Assembly: GCA_963662175.1 (NCBI GenBank)
Contig: OY759218.1
Location: 4,270,001-4,334,000, forward strand
Reading direction: 5' to 3'
Source of the DNA: Aradus depressus
Taxonomy: Eukaryota > Arthropoda > Insecta > Hemiptera > Aradidae
DNA: 64,000 bases
The notes beneath the pieces were generated by a model. That model did not search any database and had not been told where the DNA came from. It saw nothing but the letters and a program-made list of their open reading frames with translations. Within the stretch, counting starts at the first letter, position 1; each line of letters begins with the position of its first letter. Positions 10,749-21,730 of the stretch are shown here, piece by piece. The translations under genes and the position numbers were made by a program.

Positions 10749-10904
10749 CTTTTGACAGTTAACATCCTCTTTTCAATCCGATTTGGAATCGATCTGAACC
10801 CACTCCATGAAAACAAATCTTGTTCAATATTCAAATCGATTTGAAATGCATGAAAACGTAGTAATTGTAAGCAAATCTTACAACTCAATTTTCACCCACT
10901 TCCT

Positions 10905-11097
10905 TCTTCTCTCATTTACAAACATTTCGGGAAACACTCCCGTCATCAATATCTATAATAAGTGTTTAAATATAGAAGTTGACTCAATAAATATCTTATA
11001 GAAAAAGATTCTGATTAACGGAAGGAATAATTAACCTAAGAACACATGTATTATAGATAGGTACTGATGATGGGAGCGCTTCCCGAATTTTTTGTAA
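10905..11097. repeat. Divergent pair of degenerate hammerhead-like motifs
   Basis: Minus strand 10952-10920 reads TTGATGACGGGAGTGTTTCC followed by CGAAATG. Plus strand 11063-11094 reads CTGATGATGGGAGCGCTTCC followed by CGAATTT. The two face away from each other, as in the palindromic elements at 25, 60 and 61 kb, but the cores are mutated. Confidence 0.35.
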
Positions 11098-11173
11098 TTA
11101 CTATTGTAAATAGTTCATTATAAATTGATCTTCTTCTGTTATATAATAATAAATATAAAAGTTCCTAATTTTG

Positions 11174-11465
11174 CCATTAGAAACACGGGATGTGGCCATT
11201 ACAGGACTTTCTTATACTAACCATGCTTACAGATTACTCTCCCTCGCTTTTTAAAATCATTTCATGCTGGCATTACTGGGTATATGAAAGTAATGAGTTG
11301 GCGTCAGCGGTATATTTTGTTTCATTGTACAGAGTAATTTTGAGAGTGACTTTCTTATACACAATGATGCCAGTATGAAATGATTTTGAGAAGGGGGAGG
11401 TGGAGAGACAGAGTGATCTGTAAGCATAGTTAGTATAAGAACGTCCTGCAGTGACCAAGCGATAC
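11174..11465. mobile_element. Foldback element with arms of about 110 bp
   Basis: The left arm (about 11180-11290) contains TTCTTATACTAACCATGCTTACAGA, repeated inverted in the right arm (about 11350-11455) as CTGTAAGCATAGTTAGTATAAGAA, with a short unpaired centre. The arms have diverged by roughly a tenth. Such structures are usually MITE-like; I found no clear target duplication. Confidence 0.6.
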
Positions 11466-11479
11466 AATTTAAAACATTA

Positions 11480-12555
11480 CAATAAATATTTCCTACGGTA
11501 ATTTATTTTTCATTCTTTGAGGCGCTATAACTTTGGTCGTATTGATCCTATCTCACATTTGAGGACCTATTAGCGACTGAAAATTTAATAAGGAACATTT
11601 TTGGTACGGACTAATGTTTCGATAGGACTAACCGTTTTCGGAAAAATCAAGGAAACGTCTAAAAATATGTGTTTCAAAACTACATTTCAGAACCATTTTC
11701 GGCATGAATCGAAAAGACGAGACGACCTGTGAAAAATAGTATTTCATTTAAAATATGTATTTCAGTCTTCAGTTCAACTTTTACTTAAAAAAAAGTTTTG
11801 ATTATGTCATAAACATAAGCGATATCTTGTAACATACCTATACTTAGGCCCCAAGCGTAAAGTGCCCTGAATTTATTTCTGATTTCGACCAGAATCTAAT
11901 AAGATCTAGGTTAGCAAATGCGACTTCTTCATTCCAAATTTCAAGTTCATAGCTACAATCGTTTTCGCAGTAGAGCGATCACAACTTTCCAATCACACAC
12001 AGACATTATCGCGAAGATGTTCAAAACATATTGAGGAGACCTTGAAACGTGAAAATCCGTTGAAACCACGATCTCGGATTTTCGCACGATCACAATACTT
12101 TCTTATTCTATGGGTTATTAATTATATTATTATAATAAATATTAATTATATTTAGTCAATAAATTGTTGTTTACTAGTAATGACAATTTCTGAAAGAAAT
12201 ATTTGTAAATCGTTCAATGTAGATTTATAAGTCTTTTCTTCTTCTTCAAAGACTTTTTATAATTATAATGAATATATTATATAGGTATATATATACCTAT
12301 ATATGATATTAAATATATTTGTTCAATAAATTACTTTATTATTTTCAATCAGTTTTTAATACACCTCTTTCAATCTTCTTATTGCAGAATTAACATAAGT
12401 TAATGGGTAATAAATAAAGAAAAGTGGCAAACTGGATTTGAATTTAGCCATATTCCCGCTATAGGGCCCTTCAGTTCGGTCTGGTAAATATGGCGCTGCA
12501 ACTTGCTACAGCTGTTATAGCCTGGAATTTCCCTTATATGTTACGGTCAAAGTGG
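11480..12555. other. No recognised feature
   Basis: Moderately AT-rich, with no coding frame of note and no match to the other repeats in the window. Confidence 0.45.
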
Positions 12556-12559
12556 GGAA

Positions 12560-12710
12560 TCCGGTGATTGTAAACAATAACCGGTAATTGTACACGTTTA
12601 TCTGGCTCTATGGTAAAAGTAGAAAATACTGTAAAATCGTTTAATAGTTATCCACTATTCCCGGTTATTGTGCACATTGACCGGTTAATGTTCACAATTA
12701 CCAAGTCAAA
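12560..12710 (+). repeat. Cluster of CCGGTTATTGT-like words
   Basis: Variants CCGGTGATTGTAAAC, CCGGTAATTGTACAC, CCGGTTATTGTGCAC and CCGGTTAATGTTCAC occur four times within about 130 bp, together with repeated GGTAAAAGTAGA words. It is degenerate and irregularly spaced, so I cannot name it. Confidence 0.4.
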
Positions 12711-12940
12711 GCGGTAAAAGTAGAGATAAGGCGGTGAAAGTAGGAAATGTAACTGACAAAGTGGTACGTAAAATCACATAAAATCTGTGAAATATGTCCC
12801 GCATAATAATGATACCTTAGAGATGACATCAAATTCCAAGTTTCAACTCTCTAATATCGTAATTTTTCAAATAGTATAATATACTTATAAAAACAGTTGA
12901 AGATTGCAATGCGCGCGTTTTATGAAATCAGACGTGGGGT

Positions 12941-13316
12941 ATATTCATTCAATTCAGAGACAAAGATAAAGCCATTAATGAAATTACGTTTTTTTTTTCT
13001 TTTCTTACTTTATGGCTTCAACAGCTAGCCACAGCCAACACAACTGCTACGTGATTTTTTAAGAGAAATTAATATTTAAATAACAATGAAACTATAATTA
13101 AGTAAATAAAAAAATAATATGTTTAGAAAGGAAGTGAAAAACGAAATTTTACTTAATTATAGTTTCATTGTTATTTAAATATTAATTTCTCTTAAAAAAT
13201 CACGTAGCAGTTGTGTTGGCTGTGGCTAGCTGTTGAAGCCATAAAGTAAGAAAAGAAAAAAAAAAAAACGTAATTTCATTAATGGCTTTATCTTTGTCTC
13301 TGAATTGAATGAATAT
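12941..13316. mobile_element. Near-perfect palindrome with arms of about 165 bp
   Basis: 12941-13106 is repeated almost exactly in inverted order at 13147-13316, leaving a centre of roughly 40 bp. Outer ends read ATATTCATTCAATTCAGAGA and the inverse. Words such as GCTAGCCACAGCCAACACAA appear in both arms. The main visible difference is the length of an A/T run. A transcript would form one long hairpin. It is probably a foldback or MITE insertion. Confidence 0.8.
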
Positions 13317-13375
13317 AACATACGGACCTGGAAAATTACTAAGATATTTATTATAAATTGTGTTATTACAAGCTA

Positions 13376-13549
13376 AATTATTATTTTTCTTATTTGCAAT
13401 ATCTGCTGACTTGTTTTCGAATTTGGGTTAGGGTTATTATATCCAAAGTTATTAGTGTTATTTTCATTTTCTTCTATCCTTTTCTCTTTCCTGACAGAGT
13501 TATTACTTAATTTATAATTATTCTCTTTATTTTCATTTTCATTAGGTAT
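13376..13549 (-). other. Asparagine-rich open segment of unknown origin
   Basis: The minus-strand frame is open for 58 codons, bounded by TAG above and TAG at 13373-13375, and is rich in Asn, Glu and Lys (NENENKENNYKLSNN is typical). It could be a gag-like or ORF1 fragment or simply A-rich sequence. No start codon or good splice sites support it as a gene. Confidence 0.2.
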
Positions 13550-13559
13550 CTAATATCAT

Positions 13560-14750
13560 ATCCTCTCTTACATATTCGTATAAAGTAATATTATCGCCCG
13601 TGCACGACCTAATGTTGCGCCAAAAATCCATAAAATGGCATTTGTATTTTACTTATAAATTCCCATTTTTTAACAATGCATAATCTTTTAATTGTAAGTT
13701 ATAGTATAAGCGGATTCAAAAACGTAAAATAGAAAAAATCAAAATGTCAGAGCGACCAGCTTCTGTCTGACCTAACTACCAATTTTTTCGTTAAAAAACC
13801 TACTAGAGGTACTCAAAAACAAAATCGCTGAATCACTAATTATTTTAAGTGTAGAAAAATAAATTTTACTATCACCTTCAATTGATGATTTCAAAAACAT
13901 GGTAAATTTTGAAAGAGGTATGTTATAAATTATAACTTTTTTTTTATAGAAAAGTTAACAAATGTCTGTGTAAATAATGTACATAATAAAAACAGCAATA
14001 TTTAATATTTATATATATTTAATTGATAAAAAACATATTTGAATATATTATAATGTTCACATAATACACTAATATATCAATGTTAACAGATACATCCTTG
14101 TATCTCAATGATAATTTATCTATATTTCTATTTAGGTAAGAAGATAAATAATCAGTTTTCTGGGGGAATAAGTAATAATAAATTAAATAAACCAAAATGT
14201 ATTTATCATATATAGTATTACTACACAACAGGACTGTACTCAACGAGTATAAGAGGAACATTATGGTTCTTTATACCGGAGATCTTTTCATGTACAAGTT
14301 GCAAACAAAACTAAAAGTTATATTTTATATTAAGTACTTTTTTTTTTTGAAGGACGTCTGTTTTGCAAAATACATGAATCCCGTCGTTTTGAGATCCATT
14401 TTTTTAGACATTTGCTTGATTCAAGCAAAAAAGTTTTGTCTTATCGAAGAATTAACCTTTGCCATAAATGTTTCTTATTAAATTTCCAATGTCTTAAGTG
14501 TCCTCAGATTTGAGATAGAACCAATACGGACAAAGTTATACAGACACAAAAATGTGCAATACATTTCAGTAGGAAATATTTCAAATATATTTTTAAATTG
14601 TAACGCATAGAATGAATTTTAAAATATGTTTTTATTATTGGTAGTTTCTTAATAGAAAGGAATACAATTAAAGAAATAACAGGACTTTGTGATACCAACC
14701 ATTTTTGTATAGACCACTCTCCATCCTTCTCTTCCCTATCAAAATAATAA
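13560..14750. other. Very AT-rich interval, nothing supported
   Basis: Frames such as 14019-14261 and 14197-14481 have biased, low-complexity composition and no family resemblance. Confidence 0.5.
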
Positions 14751-14753
14751 TTT

Positions 14754-15472
14754 TACTTTCCCGAAGTATACGGGAAGTTGTGTAATCGGTCAACAATTCG
14801 ATGCGGAGTATTTATCGGAATTTCATGTTTTCCAACATCTAGATTCCAAATATGAAAATAAATGTATTCTGTCTCTGTGTCTGTGAATATAATAACTGCC
14901 GATAGAACGAATGTATGAAATTTTATACATGAATCCAAAACCCTCTAACGACGACACCTATTATTTTTCAGCCAAATAGACCAAAGGGACGGGGGTAATA
15001 GGGGGAGGCTTAACTCAAAAACTCGAATAACTGCCGTTCAAATGAATGTATCGACACAAAATTTGAAAACCCTATCAGGACGACACTTATTAATTTTCAG
15101 TGAAATCGGCAGACAGAAAGAGGGTATCAGAGGGGAGGCCCAACTCAAAAACCCCAATAACAGCCTATGGAATGAATATATCGACAAGCAATTTCATATT
15201 TAAAGTCAAAACCCAATGAGGCTTTCCACCTGTCAAATTTCAGCTATTTCGGATGAAGGGAAGGAAGGATTCTAGGCAGGGGGCTCAATTCAAAAACCCT
15301 AATAACCCCCTAACTGCCGATGTTAGCAATTTATCGACACTAAATGTAGTTTGAAGATTTAGGAGTCCCTATGTAAGTCAACTATTGAATTCTATCGCAA
15401 ATGGTCCACTGGTTTTGGAGAGGGAGCAAAAATTTAATTAGTTCTGGGGAAGTACATTTCCGACGAGTTTTA
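14754..15472 (+). repeat. TR140 element, near-complete
   Basis: One of the most complete copies. It starts with the hairpin end (TTCCCGAAGTATACGGGAAG), continues with GTGTAATCGGTC and GGAATTTCATGTTTTCC, then has four units with GAATGTATCGACA-like cores spaced about 136-157 bp (near 14900, 15035, 15175 and 15330). It ends with GTTCTGGGGAAGTACATTTC. No protein is encoded. Confidence 0.75.
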
Positions 15473-15474
15473 TA

Positions 15475-15830
15475 CTGGCGTTTTTAGGTGTAAGAAAGTC
15501 ACTCCCAGAATTACGTTACGTTGTACAGAAGAGTGTGACATAAGGGAGGGGAAGGGGGGTCGAAAATTGCGTTACAAAACTTACGGACGGTCTCTAAATA
15601 TTATGTCTGTTCAGTTGTTTGAACTTTTATATTTGTTCCTTGAACAAAGTACAGTGTAACATTATACTTTGGTGTTTGGATTACATGCCTGTAATTTTCG
15701 TAGAATACCTACTTCTTGCCTATAATTTGGGGGGGGGGAGGGCCGCGGGGGCTCGAGTGATCCCCCCTCTCGAGTGATCCCCCCTGTCTTCTCGAAAAAT
15801 TATAGCTATAATATCGATTACAAATAAAGT
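15475..15830. other. No gene; G/C-rich microrepeat
   Basis: Contains a short direct repeat of CTCGAGTGATCCCCCCT at 15752-15786 next to a G run. Nothing else is recognisable. Confidence 0.5.
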
Positions 15831-15834
15831 TTCT

Positions 15835-16400
15835 GAAAAATTAATACCGTTAGCTGTTTTTTGAAATGAGCTCAAAGTTGCAGAAGGAAATCCAATTGCT
15901 CTGGTTCCCAGGATAATAGGGGAGTGGAAGGCCGGAGGAAATGAAGCCGACATACTGGCTCGTGAAGCAACGGAATAGGACCTAACTGTAGCCGACCTAT
16001 CAGGAAGGCGCACTACAAAACAGTCCTGGAGAAATGGGCATTGAGAAAAGGAAACTCATCACTCAACCAGGTTGTCGACAGTGAAAAGAGCTGAGAAACA
16101 AGCCCAGAGGACATAGTGGTCAGGACACTACTCGCTAAGAAAACATCTCTTTTTAATGAGTCTTGTTCCAGAATCTTTCTGCAGAATATGTGGTGATGAA
16201 GGAAACCACGTTAAACAATGTGAGCGAAAGTGAAGATTATTCACAACTTCGATGAGGCGTTCCTGAACCCAGTAGAATCGAGGAAACAGAGCTTCGAAAG
16301 GATCCCCCTCTTCATCAAATAGGTAGAAGAGTAGAGAGTTAAATAGTTGTGAGGGGCTATTATATGGGCCTTCAGGCTTTGGATAACATGAATACAAAAC
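15835..16400 (+). pseudogene. RNase H and C-terminal zinc-like tail of a non-LTR element
   Basis: Across shifting plus frames one reads LLWFPG, then GNEADILAREATE, the conserved segment of retroelement RNase H, followed by DLTVADLSGR. Near 16150-16230 comes SFCRICGDEGNHVKQCE, the Cys-Cys-His-Cys motif that follows RNase H in I/R1/Jockey-like proteins. Multiple stops and shifts make it a relic. Confidence 0.55.
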
Positions 16401-16792
16401 CTGCCTCTCTTATGAATCCATAATTGTTTCAAAAGAACAGAAAACATGTGAAACTATACAGTGACGTGGGAACGTAACTCTTTTGGGGGTATACATTTTT
16501 TTTTTGGGGGGGGGGGGGGGGAGTGGGGGTAAACTTTGAGCTCTACAAAACAAAGCGAAAACGATCGATTGAACTTTTATAGCCGCCTCCGGGGCCTACC
16601 ATCAACACAATTGAGGTGCTCATTACAAAAAACAGCCCTCGTAAATTTTTTACGTTTTTTTTGTGATTTCAGCGCATTCTTGTAGTAGATAGTACTAATA
16701 ACCCTGTTAATAGAGTGCAAATAAGAACGGCCCCTGTCTAGAGTTACGGACCAAAGAAATTTGACCGGTTCTGCAAAAACAACCCATGTCAA

Positions 16793-18424
16793 CTGACAAG
16801 GGCATTTTTTGATGGAAATGTTGGCAGTCCTGTGTGGCTAGTCTTATCATATCTCTTATCATTGTAACATTTCTTGTGTGTTTGTTTCTGACATAATTGA
16901 TGTTTGCTTTGTTATTATAATATAAAATAATTTTATTATAACATTGAGTGATGAATTTAAGTGGCCGAAAAAAAGAATACTTAAACCTCGAAAAGAAAAT
17001 TCAATTAAAACGAAAAATGTCAAAGGATTGGAACAGGTGAACCATGTTGGTAAGGAAATTGCAGCAAAATACATTGGACAAGATTGCAGGTTTGTTTATA
17101 CATTTCAGTTGTTTTATAATATAAATTTATACTTTATAAATAATATATAATACTTGCAAGTATTAATTAATGTATTTAAAGTCATGGAAGACGAGATACC
17201 TACCCCTGCTAAGTTTCACATACAAGCTAGCCTTAGGACTGACAAAGAATATTTTCCTTTTTAGTTCCTTATAGTTTATTTTTGTTACAGGTGTAAAAGA
17301 TACAACTGCTTTCAAAATGTTGGCTCTGAAGAGCGTGAAAAATATTTGCATTGAAAAAATGCAGCCCCAGACGCGATTAAGAAGTTGGTGGATGAGCATA
17401 TTCGGAAGTTTAAGCCACGAACTTCGTACTACTCCTTAAGAAACAACCCAAACAAGAGATACCTGCCGCAAACATTAGATGTTAAGCAAATGCACAAAAA
17501 AAAAAATGCTCGGAATGTTTCTCACTGAATATTGTATCAATGTACCTACCATATAAGCTATACCTGGACACCTTCAATACGTATAATATTTCTTTCGGTT
17601 ACCCACGCTCTGATACGTGTACTGTTTGTGACAAACTCATCAAACAGATCGAATGTTGCACATTCGAGGAAAAAAATGCTTTAGAGATTGAAAAAGAATT
17701 GCACCTAAGAAAAGCTAAAGCATTTTTTAAAATGAAAAGTTTAAAAATTTAAAGAAAAAGCTAAATGGGGAACAGTTACACTAAGTAATAAGTTTTGATT
17801 TTATGCAAATTTCATGTACCACATCTGCCAACAAATGCATTATTTTATGCCCGACAATTGTGGTACTACGTATTTGGTGTCCATGATTTGGGTACCGGTA
17901 AAGCAACCATGTATAAGTATCATGGAGTCGGTAAGAAGGGGCAAAATGATGTAACATCACTCCTGCTTCATTACCTTCAAAATAAAGATGATTTAAAAGA
18001 AGAACTCATTCTAATATCGGACGTGTGCCCCGGTCAGAATAAAAATTTTGTGATGTTGTATTTTGTGTACTATTTGGTTCACATTCTGAAATTTTCAAAC
18101 GTGTGACATCTTTTTCCAATGAGAGGTCACTCTTATTTACCGAATGATCAAGATTTTGCACTGATGAAAAAGAAAAAAGTATTGTCAATTGAAGTGCCTG
18201 ATGAATGGGACCATGTTATTCGTTCATCGAAAATTAATAAACCTTTCAACATGGTCAAGGTAGATGGGTCAATGCTATTTGACATAAAACAGGCTGTTGA
18301 GTCTTTTTTTTTGACAAGCTTTATATAAGGTAGACACTAATATTGTTCTATTCAAACAGTGGATATACAAGTTTTATTTCTTTTTGCGCCCATTTTTATT
18401 TCATACAAAAACAACCCTTGTCAG
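16793..18424 (+). mobile_element. DNA transposon of uncertain superfamily
   Basis: The word CTGACAAGGG starts at 16793 and its inverse CCCTTGTCAG ends at 18424 (and again at 18671 in a duplicated end), giving likely terminal inverted repeats around a transposase-like pseudogene. I could not find a convincing target duplication, so the exact ends are provisional. Confidence 0.4.
16944..18328 (+). pseudogene. Transposase-like gene with one GT-AG intron, degenerate
   Basis: Exon 1 (16944-17089, MSDEFKWPKKRILKPRKENS...) ends in GQDC plus two bases. A 201-bp intron (17090-17290) has a GTTTGT donor and a TTGTTACAG acceptor, and the frame continues as RCKRYNCFQNVGSEEREKYL before a stop. Further pieces follow in varying frames: HIRKFKPRTSYYSLRNNPNK, NISFGYPRSDTCTVCDKLIK, FYARQLWYYVFGVHDLGTGK, LLHYLQNKDDL, LISDVCPGQNKNFVMLY and MRGHSYLPNDQDF. 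The order Y-P-R-x-D-x-C-x-x-C, RQLWYYxFGVHD, SDxCxGQNKN and RGHSYLPNDxxF is that of an uncharacterised transposase-like family common in insects. I suspect a DDE enzyme of a Sola- or Kolobok-like type but cannot decide. Confidence 0.6.
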
Positions 18425-18727
18425 GGGGTATGCAATTTCTGAGGGTTGACTACCCCCCTTAAGCATAGTAGAATTCCATTTTAATAAACCTTTCAACATG
18501 GTCAAGGTAGATGGGTCAATGCTATTTGACATAAAGCAGGCTGTTGAGTCTTTTTTTTTGACAAGCTTTATATAAGGTAGATACTAATATTGTTCTATTC
18601 AAACAGTGGATATACAAGTTTTATTTCTTTTTGCGCCCATTTTTATTTCATACAAAAACAACCCTTGTCAGGGGGTATGCAATTTCTGAGGGTTGGCTAC
18701 CCCCCTTAAGCATAGTAGAATTCCATT
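18234..18727 (+). repeat. 247-bp tandem duplication at the transposon 3' end
   Basis: The segment starting TTAATAAACCTTTCAACATG occurs at 18234 and again at 18481 with about three base differences. It duplicates the end of the transposase frame and the right terminal repeat, so two right ends stand in series. Confidence 0.9.
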
Positions 18728-18899
18728 TTCGTGCAGGAAAAAAAAAAGAACCCTCACAACTCCTTTTCTAGCACCTACAGTAAACATAATTTACACTTTG
18801 AAAGTATACGTCAAACTGCTAAAAATACACAGAAAACATAGGCTTATTTATTTAAACAAAATAATCAACTGGATTCTATTTTTGTTTGATCTAGGAGAG

Positions 18900-18962
18900 C
18901 GGGAGGATGCCGGTAGCTGAAGCGTGCTAGCTTACTGAGCTCAAAATCGCAGGAAAACTGAA
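18900..18962 (+). repeat. SINE head fragment
   Basis: GATGCCGGTAGCTGAAGCGT and CTTACTGAGCTCAAAATCGC match the head of the SINE family at 22.7 kb, with box A damaged and the sequence after box B lost. Confidence 0.5.
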
Positions 18963-19099
18963 CTATGGTCTGTGGATAGTTTGGGAAGTGATTCGATTGA
19001 GTAGAAAAGCGATCCTGTTCCCGATGTGACGAAGAAATCAACCAGATCGGGATTGCGGTTAGGATCGGAGGGCCAGTAGGTGGGAGAGCAAGGAGTGTA

Positions 19100-19830
19100 C
19101 AGATCGTAATGTTGTATTAATAATATCGTTCAGAATTCGGAACTCTATTTCCCCACAAGTGATGCTTCGCATTGAAGTCACCACAGGCGACAAAGCGGGG
19201 GCTTAAGGAATGGAAAAGGATTAGGAATTCGTGATGAGAGATACGTTTGCTGGGAGTGCAATACACCGCCGAGACTGTGATTGGAGTGGGAAAAATCGAT
19301 AAGGATATTGAAGCGATCTGAAAGGATTCTGTAGTCTGGGAAGAGTAAGGGAGGTGGGATAGAGAATTTTTGACGAGGATGAGTGCGCCACCTCCAGCTC
19401 TATTGCCTGGATAGTCAGACCTATAGGTGTATCCGGCGGGGATGCAAAAGTATAGGTCTGATGTTAGGTGTGTCTCAGTGATGAGTCCTATGTCTATACG
19501 CTTGTCAGCAAGTAGTAGTTGAGGCTCTTGTCTATGGGGTAATAATCCATTTGAGTTCCAAAGGAGAATTCGGAGAGGAAAAGATTCAGGAGGAGTCATC
19601 TTGAGGATTCAGGGATAAGTTTGAAACTAGGATGTTTAGCAAGTATATTAATGGAGTAATCAAAGATTTGAAATAATTAAGGAATGAGGTAAGATGAGTA
19701 ATAACATCAGGGGAGATGTGGGAAGGCTGAGGATAAGAGGCATTGCTGCGGCACGTGGTAGGAGGCTGTAGGGGTGTAAACTGGGGGCGAGGTGCAACAA
19801 GCAATATTCCTGGAACATGAATTCCTCTAA
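19100..19830 (-). pseudogene. Jockey-type retrotransposon fragment: ORF1 end and endonuclease start
   Basis: Minus strand 19599-19117 codes for the N-terminus of ORF2, an apurinic-type endonuclease: ILLWNSNGLLPHRQEPQLLL, DIGLITETHLT with the catalytic glutamate, YRSDYPGNRAGGGALILV and CGDFNAKHHLWGNR with the GDFNAKH motif. The frame 19804-19586 just upstream ends as an ORF1 tail and overlaps the ORF2 start by a few bases, the usual Jockey arrangement. The enzyme would nick the target DNA. The fragment stops abruptly at about 19110, before the polymerase. Confidence 0.8.
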
Positions 19831-19929
19831 TTACAGTAATATGATATATTGAGCGAATAAGTGTAAAAATAAATAAAAAAGGAAAAAAAAGAGGACATGG
19901 TGGAAGTGGGAGATGAACCCTTGTTGATC

Positions 19930-20765
19930 TAGTTAAGTATGGAACCTGATGAAATCTATGAAAGACAGCTACTCTATCCCCAGAAACATCTTACTAGAAA
20001 ATAGTATGTTAGCATCAGGTTTCCTTATAAAGCAGTACGGAGAAGAAAGTCTAACTTTATTGAGTTCGGCCAACCGAGGGAGGTCACAGAGGACAAGCCA
20101 GCTCACAGCAGATGGGAATAATCACATGGACAAACCGTTCATATTATCTGAACTAGAAACAGCACTACATAAGAAAAAGGAACGGCTCCTGGACTTGATG
20201 AAATTAATTATGATATGATCAAATCTCTACCGCTAAAAATAAAACTTAATTATTGGACATATTTAATGACATATGGAGGACAGGAAGATTGGCAGAGGAC
20301 CGGAGGAAGATACTGACATACCTGGTATCCAAACCTCACAAAGACCCCACTCTGATCGAATCATTCAGACCTCCTGCTTCTTGAAAACTTTCAATTCAAT
20401 GATTAAGAACCGATTAGATTGATATGTTGAAAACAATAGCTTGCTGAATAACAACTGTTTTGGGTTTCGGAAATGAAGGTCAACGGTGCAATGTGGAGCT
20501 TCTAACGTACAAGGCTAAACATGCCCTAGAGAGGAAGAACAATGCGGTCGCATTCTTGTCGCAGTTGTACTTGTAGACAGTCTCTCACCATGAACAACTC
20601 CCTCCAGAGGTGGATTCTATTGCAATATGCAGACGACATGGTGTTATACACACAACACAGGTCTACCACGAGCCATCCTCCATCCGGAACTATGACCCAT
20701 GGGGGCTGAAGGAAGGGTACCGTTTGGATTGTAAACTGGTTGAACTTCCATTTAGTATTTGTTAA
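19930..20765 (+). pseudogene. Non-LTR reverse transcriptase relic
   Basis: Broken plus frames read FILSELETALHKKK, then PGLDEINYDMIKSLP-like sequence, SKPHKDPTLIESFRP, NCFGFRK and, near 20625, LLQYADDMVLYTQHRS with the polymerase YADD box. The order matches fingers, palm and active site of a Jockey/I-type polymerase. Many stops and shifts are present. It lies next to, but opposite in strand to, the 19.1-19.8 kb Jockey fragment, so it is a separate insertion. Confidence 0.65.
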
Positions 20766-20774
20766 GTTCTGGTT

Positions 20775-20845
20775 GAAGATGGTAGCAATACCGGAAGTAA
20801 TCCCATATATTATATATATTTGTGAAATAGACAATACTTAAAAAA
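20775..20845 (+). repeat. Solo outer arm of the palindromic hammerhead element
   Basis: AATACCGGAAGTAATCCCAT followed by TGTGAAATAGACAATA and an A tract matches the outward tail of the element at 60.5 kb (ACCGAAAGTACTCCCATG ... AATTAGACAACAT). Confidence 0.45.
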
Positions 20846-20859
20846 AAAAAAAAGTTTTT

Positions 20860-21012
20860 TCTTTACTTTTTTTAGTTTGTCTTGTTTGGTTCATTATATG
20901 ATTCTATATCAGCATTATTTTATATTATTTAATGTGTAACATTCTACTAGCATGTCCCTGAAATATGGGACTGATTTGTACTTGGTCCTAGCCAAATAAA
21001 TGAAAAAAAACC
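20860..21012 (+). mobile_element. 3' UTR of a non-LTR retrotransposon
   Basis: The segment ends TTGGTCCTAGCCAAATAAAT followed by an A run at 21003. CCTAGCCAAATAAA followed by A residues is a usual terminal sequence of insect non-LTR elements. Confidence 0.45.
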
Positions 21013-21730
21013 TAAACATATTAGGTGGTACTTGTCTGATTTATGTATACTTTTAATTAATTTCTTTCATGAATCTTTTGTATAAGAAAGTATTGAAATC
21101 ATGCAAAAATTGCCTCAAAGATCATTAGTTAGCACATCATTGGAAATCTCATCTTTAAAAAATTCACAATAAGCTATTTACAACTGTGAAAAGTAACTAG
21201 CAAATGAGCTGTAGGAAAAATGTCTGAGTTCATCACATGAGGGGAGAAATCACCCAATGGTGACGCTCCTTAAAACACTGCTGCTACCTTGAAGATCTCT
21301 GGTCCATTGGCGCTTAAGGCGTCTTCCAGGAATTGTGTGAAGAGCACCGATTAGAGGATTATTGAGGAATGGAGTTTTTTTATATCTGTGTTTAACTACT
21401 TCGGTGATGAAAGGAAATTTGAAGTTTGTGTGAAGGTTGTTGTTGGAGACATAATAAGGAGCTTTGGTATTTTACGATGGATCAAGGATTGAAGGAATTG
21501 GATGCCTTGGCAGAACCTCAAGTCCTTAAAGGTTTTAGTATAGTATTATATATCATTTGTCCTGAGAAAAATTTAGATCTCTGGTTCAGAAGTCTCTGTA
21601 AAAGTCTTGTGTGTGGATGGTAGGTAACTCGCTTGTCATTTGGGGTGCAGATAATTAGACTTCTTTGAATAATTTCAATTATGGCATATTTATTTTAGCA
21701 AAATGGTTAGGACTTATATGTAACACTAGG
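21012..21730. other. No recognised gene
   Basis: The 65-codon frame at 21426-21623 shows no domain I know. Words near 21245-21350 resemble retroelement-flanking sequence but are not diagnostic. Confidence 0.4.

Larger units (their letters stand above)
6416..10753 (-). mobile_element. Full-length, decayed Ty1/copia retrotransposon
   Basis: The element is bounded by two LTRs (6421-6572 and 10592-10748) and by an exact 5-bp target duplication, CTTTT, at 6416-6420 and 10749-10753. Between the LTRs the minus strand codes, in order, for gag, protease, integrase, reverse transcriptase and RNase H, the Copia order. The priming site is adjacent to the 5' LTR. The LTRs differ by several substitutions and a small indel, and the reading frame is broken at several places, so this is an old, inactive copy. 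Confidence 0.92.

Noticed and set aside
19100..20790. One complete Jockey element
   Set aside because: Endonuclease and polymerase pieces are on opposite strands and do not overlap, so these are two insertions.
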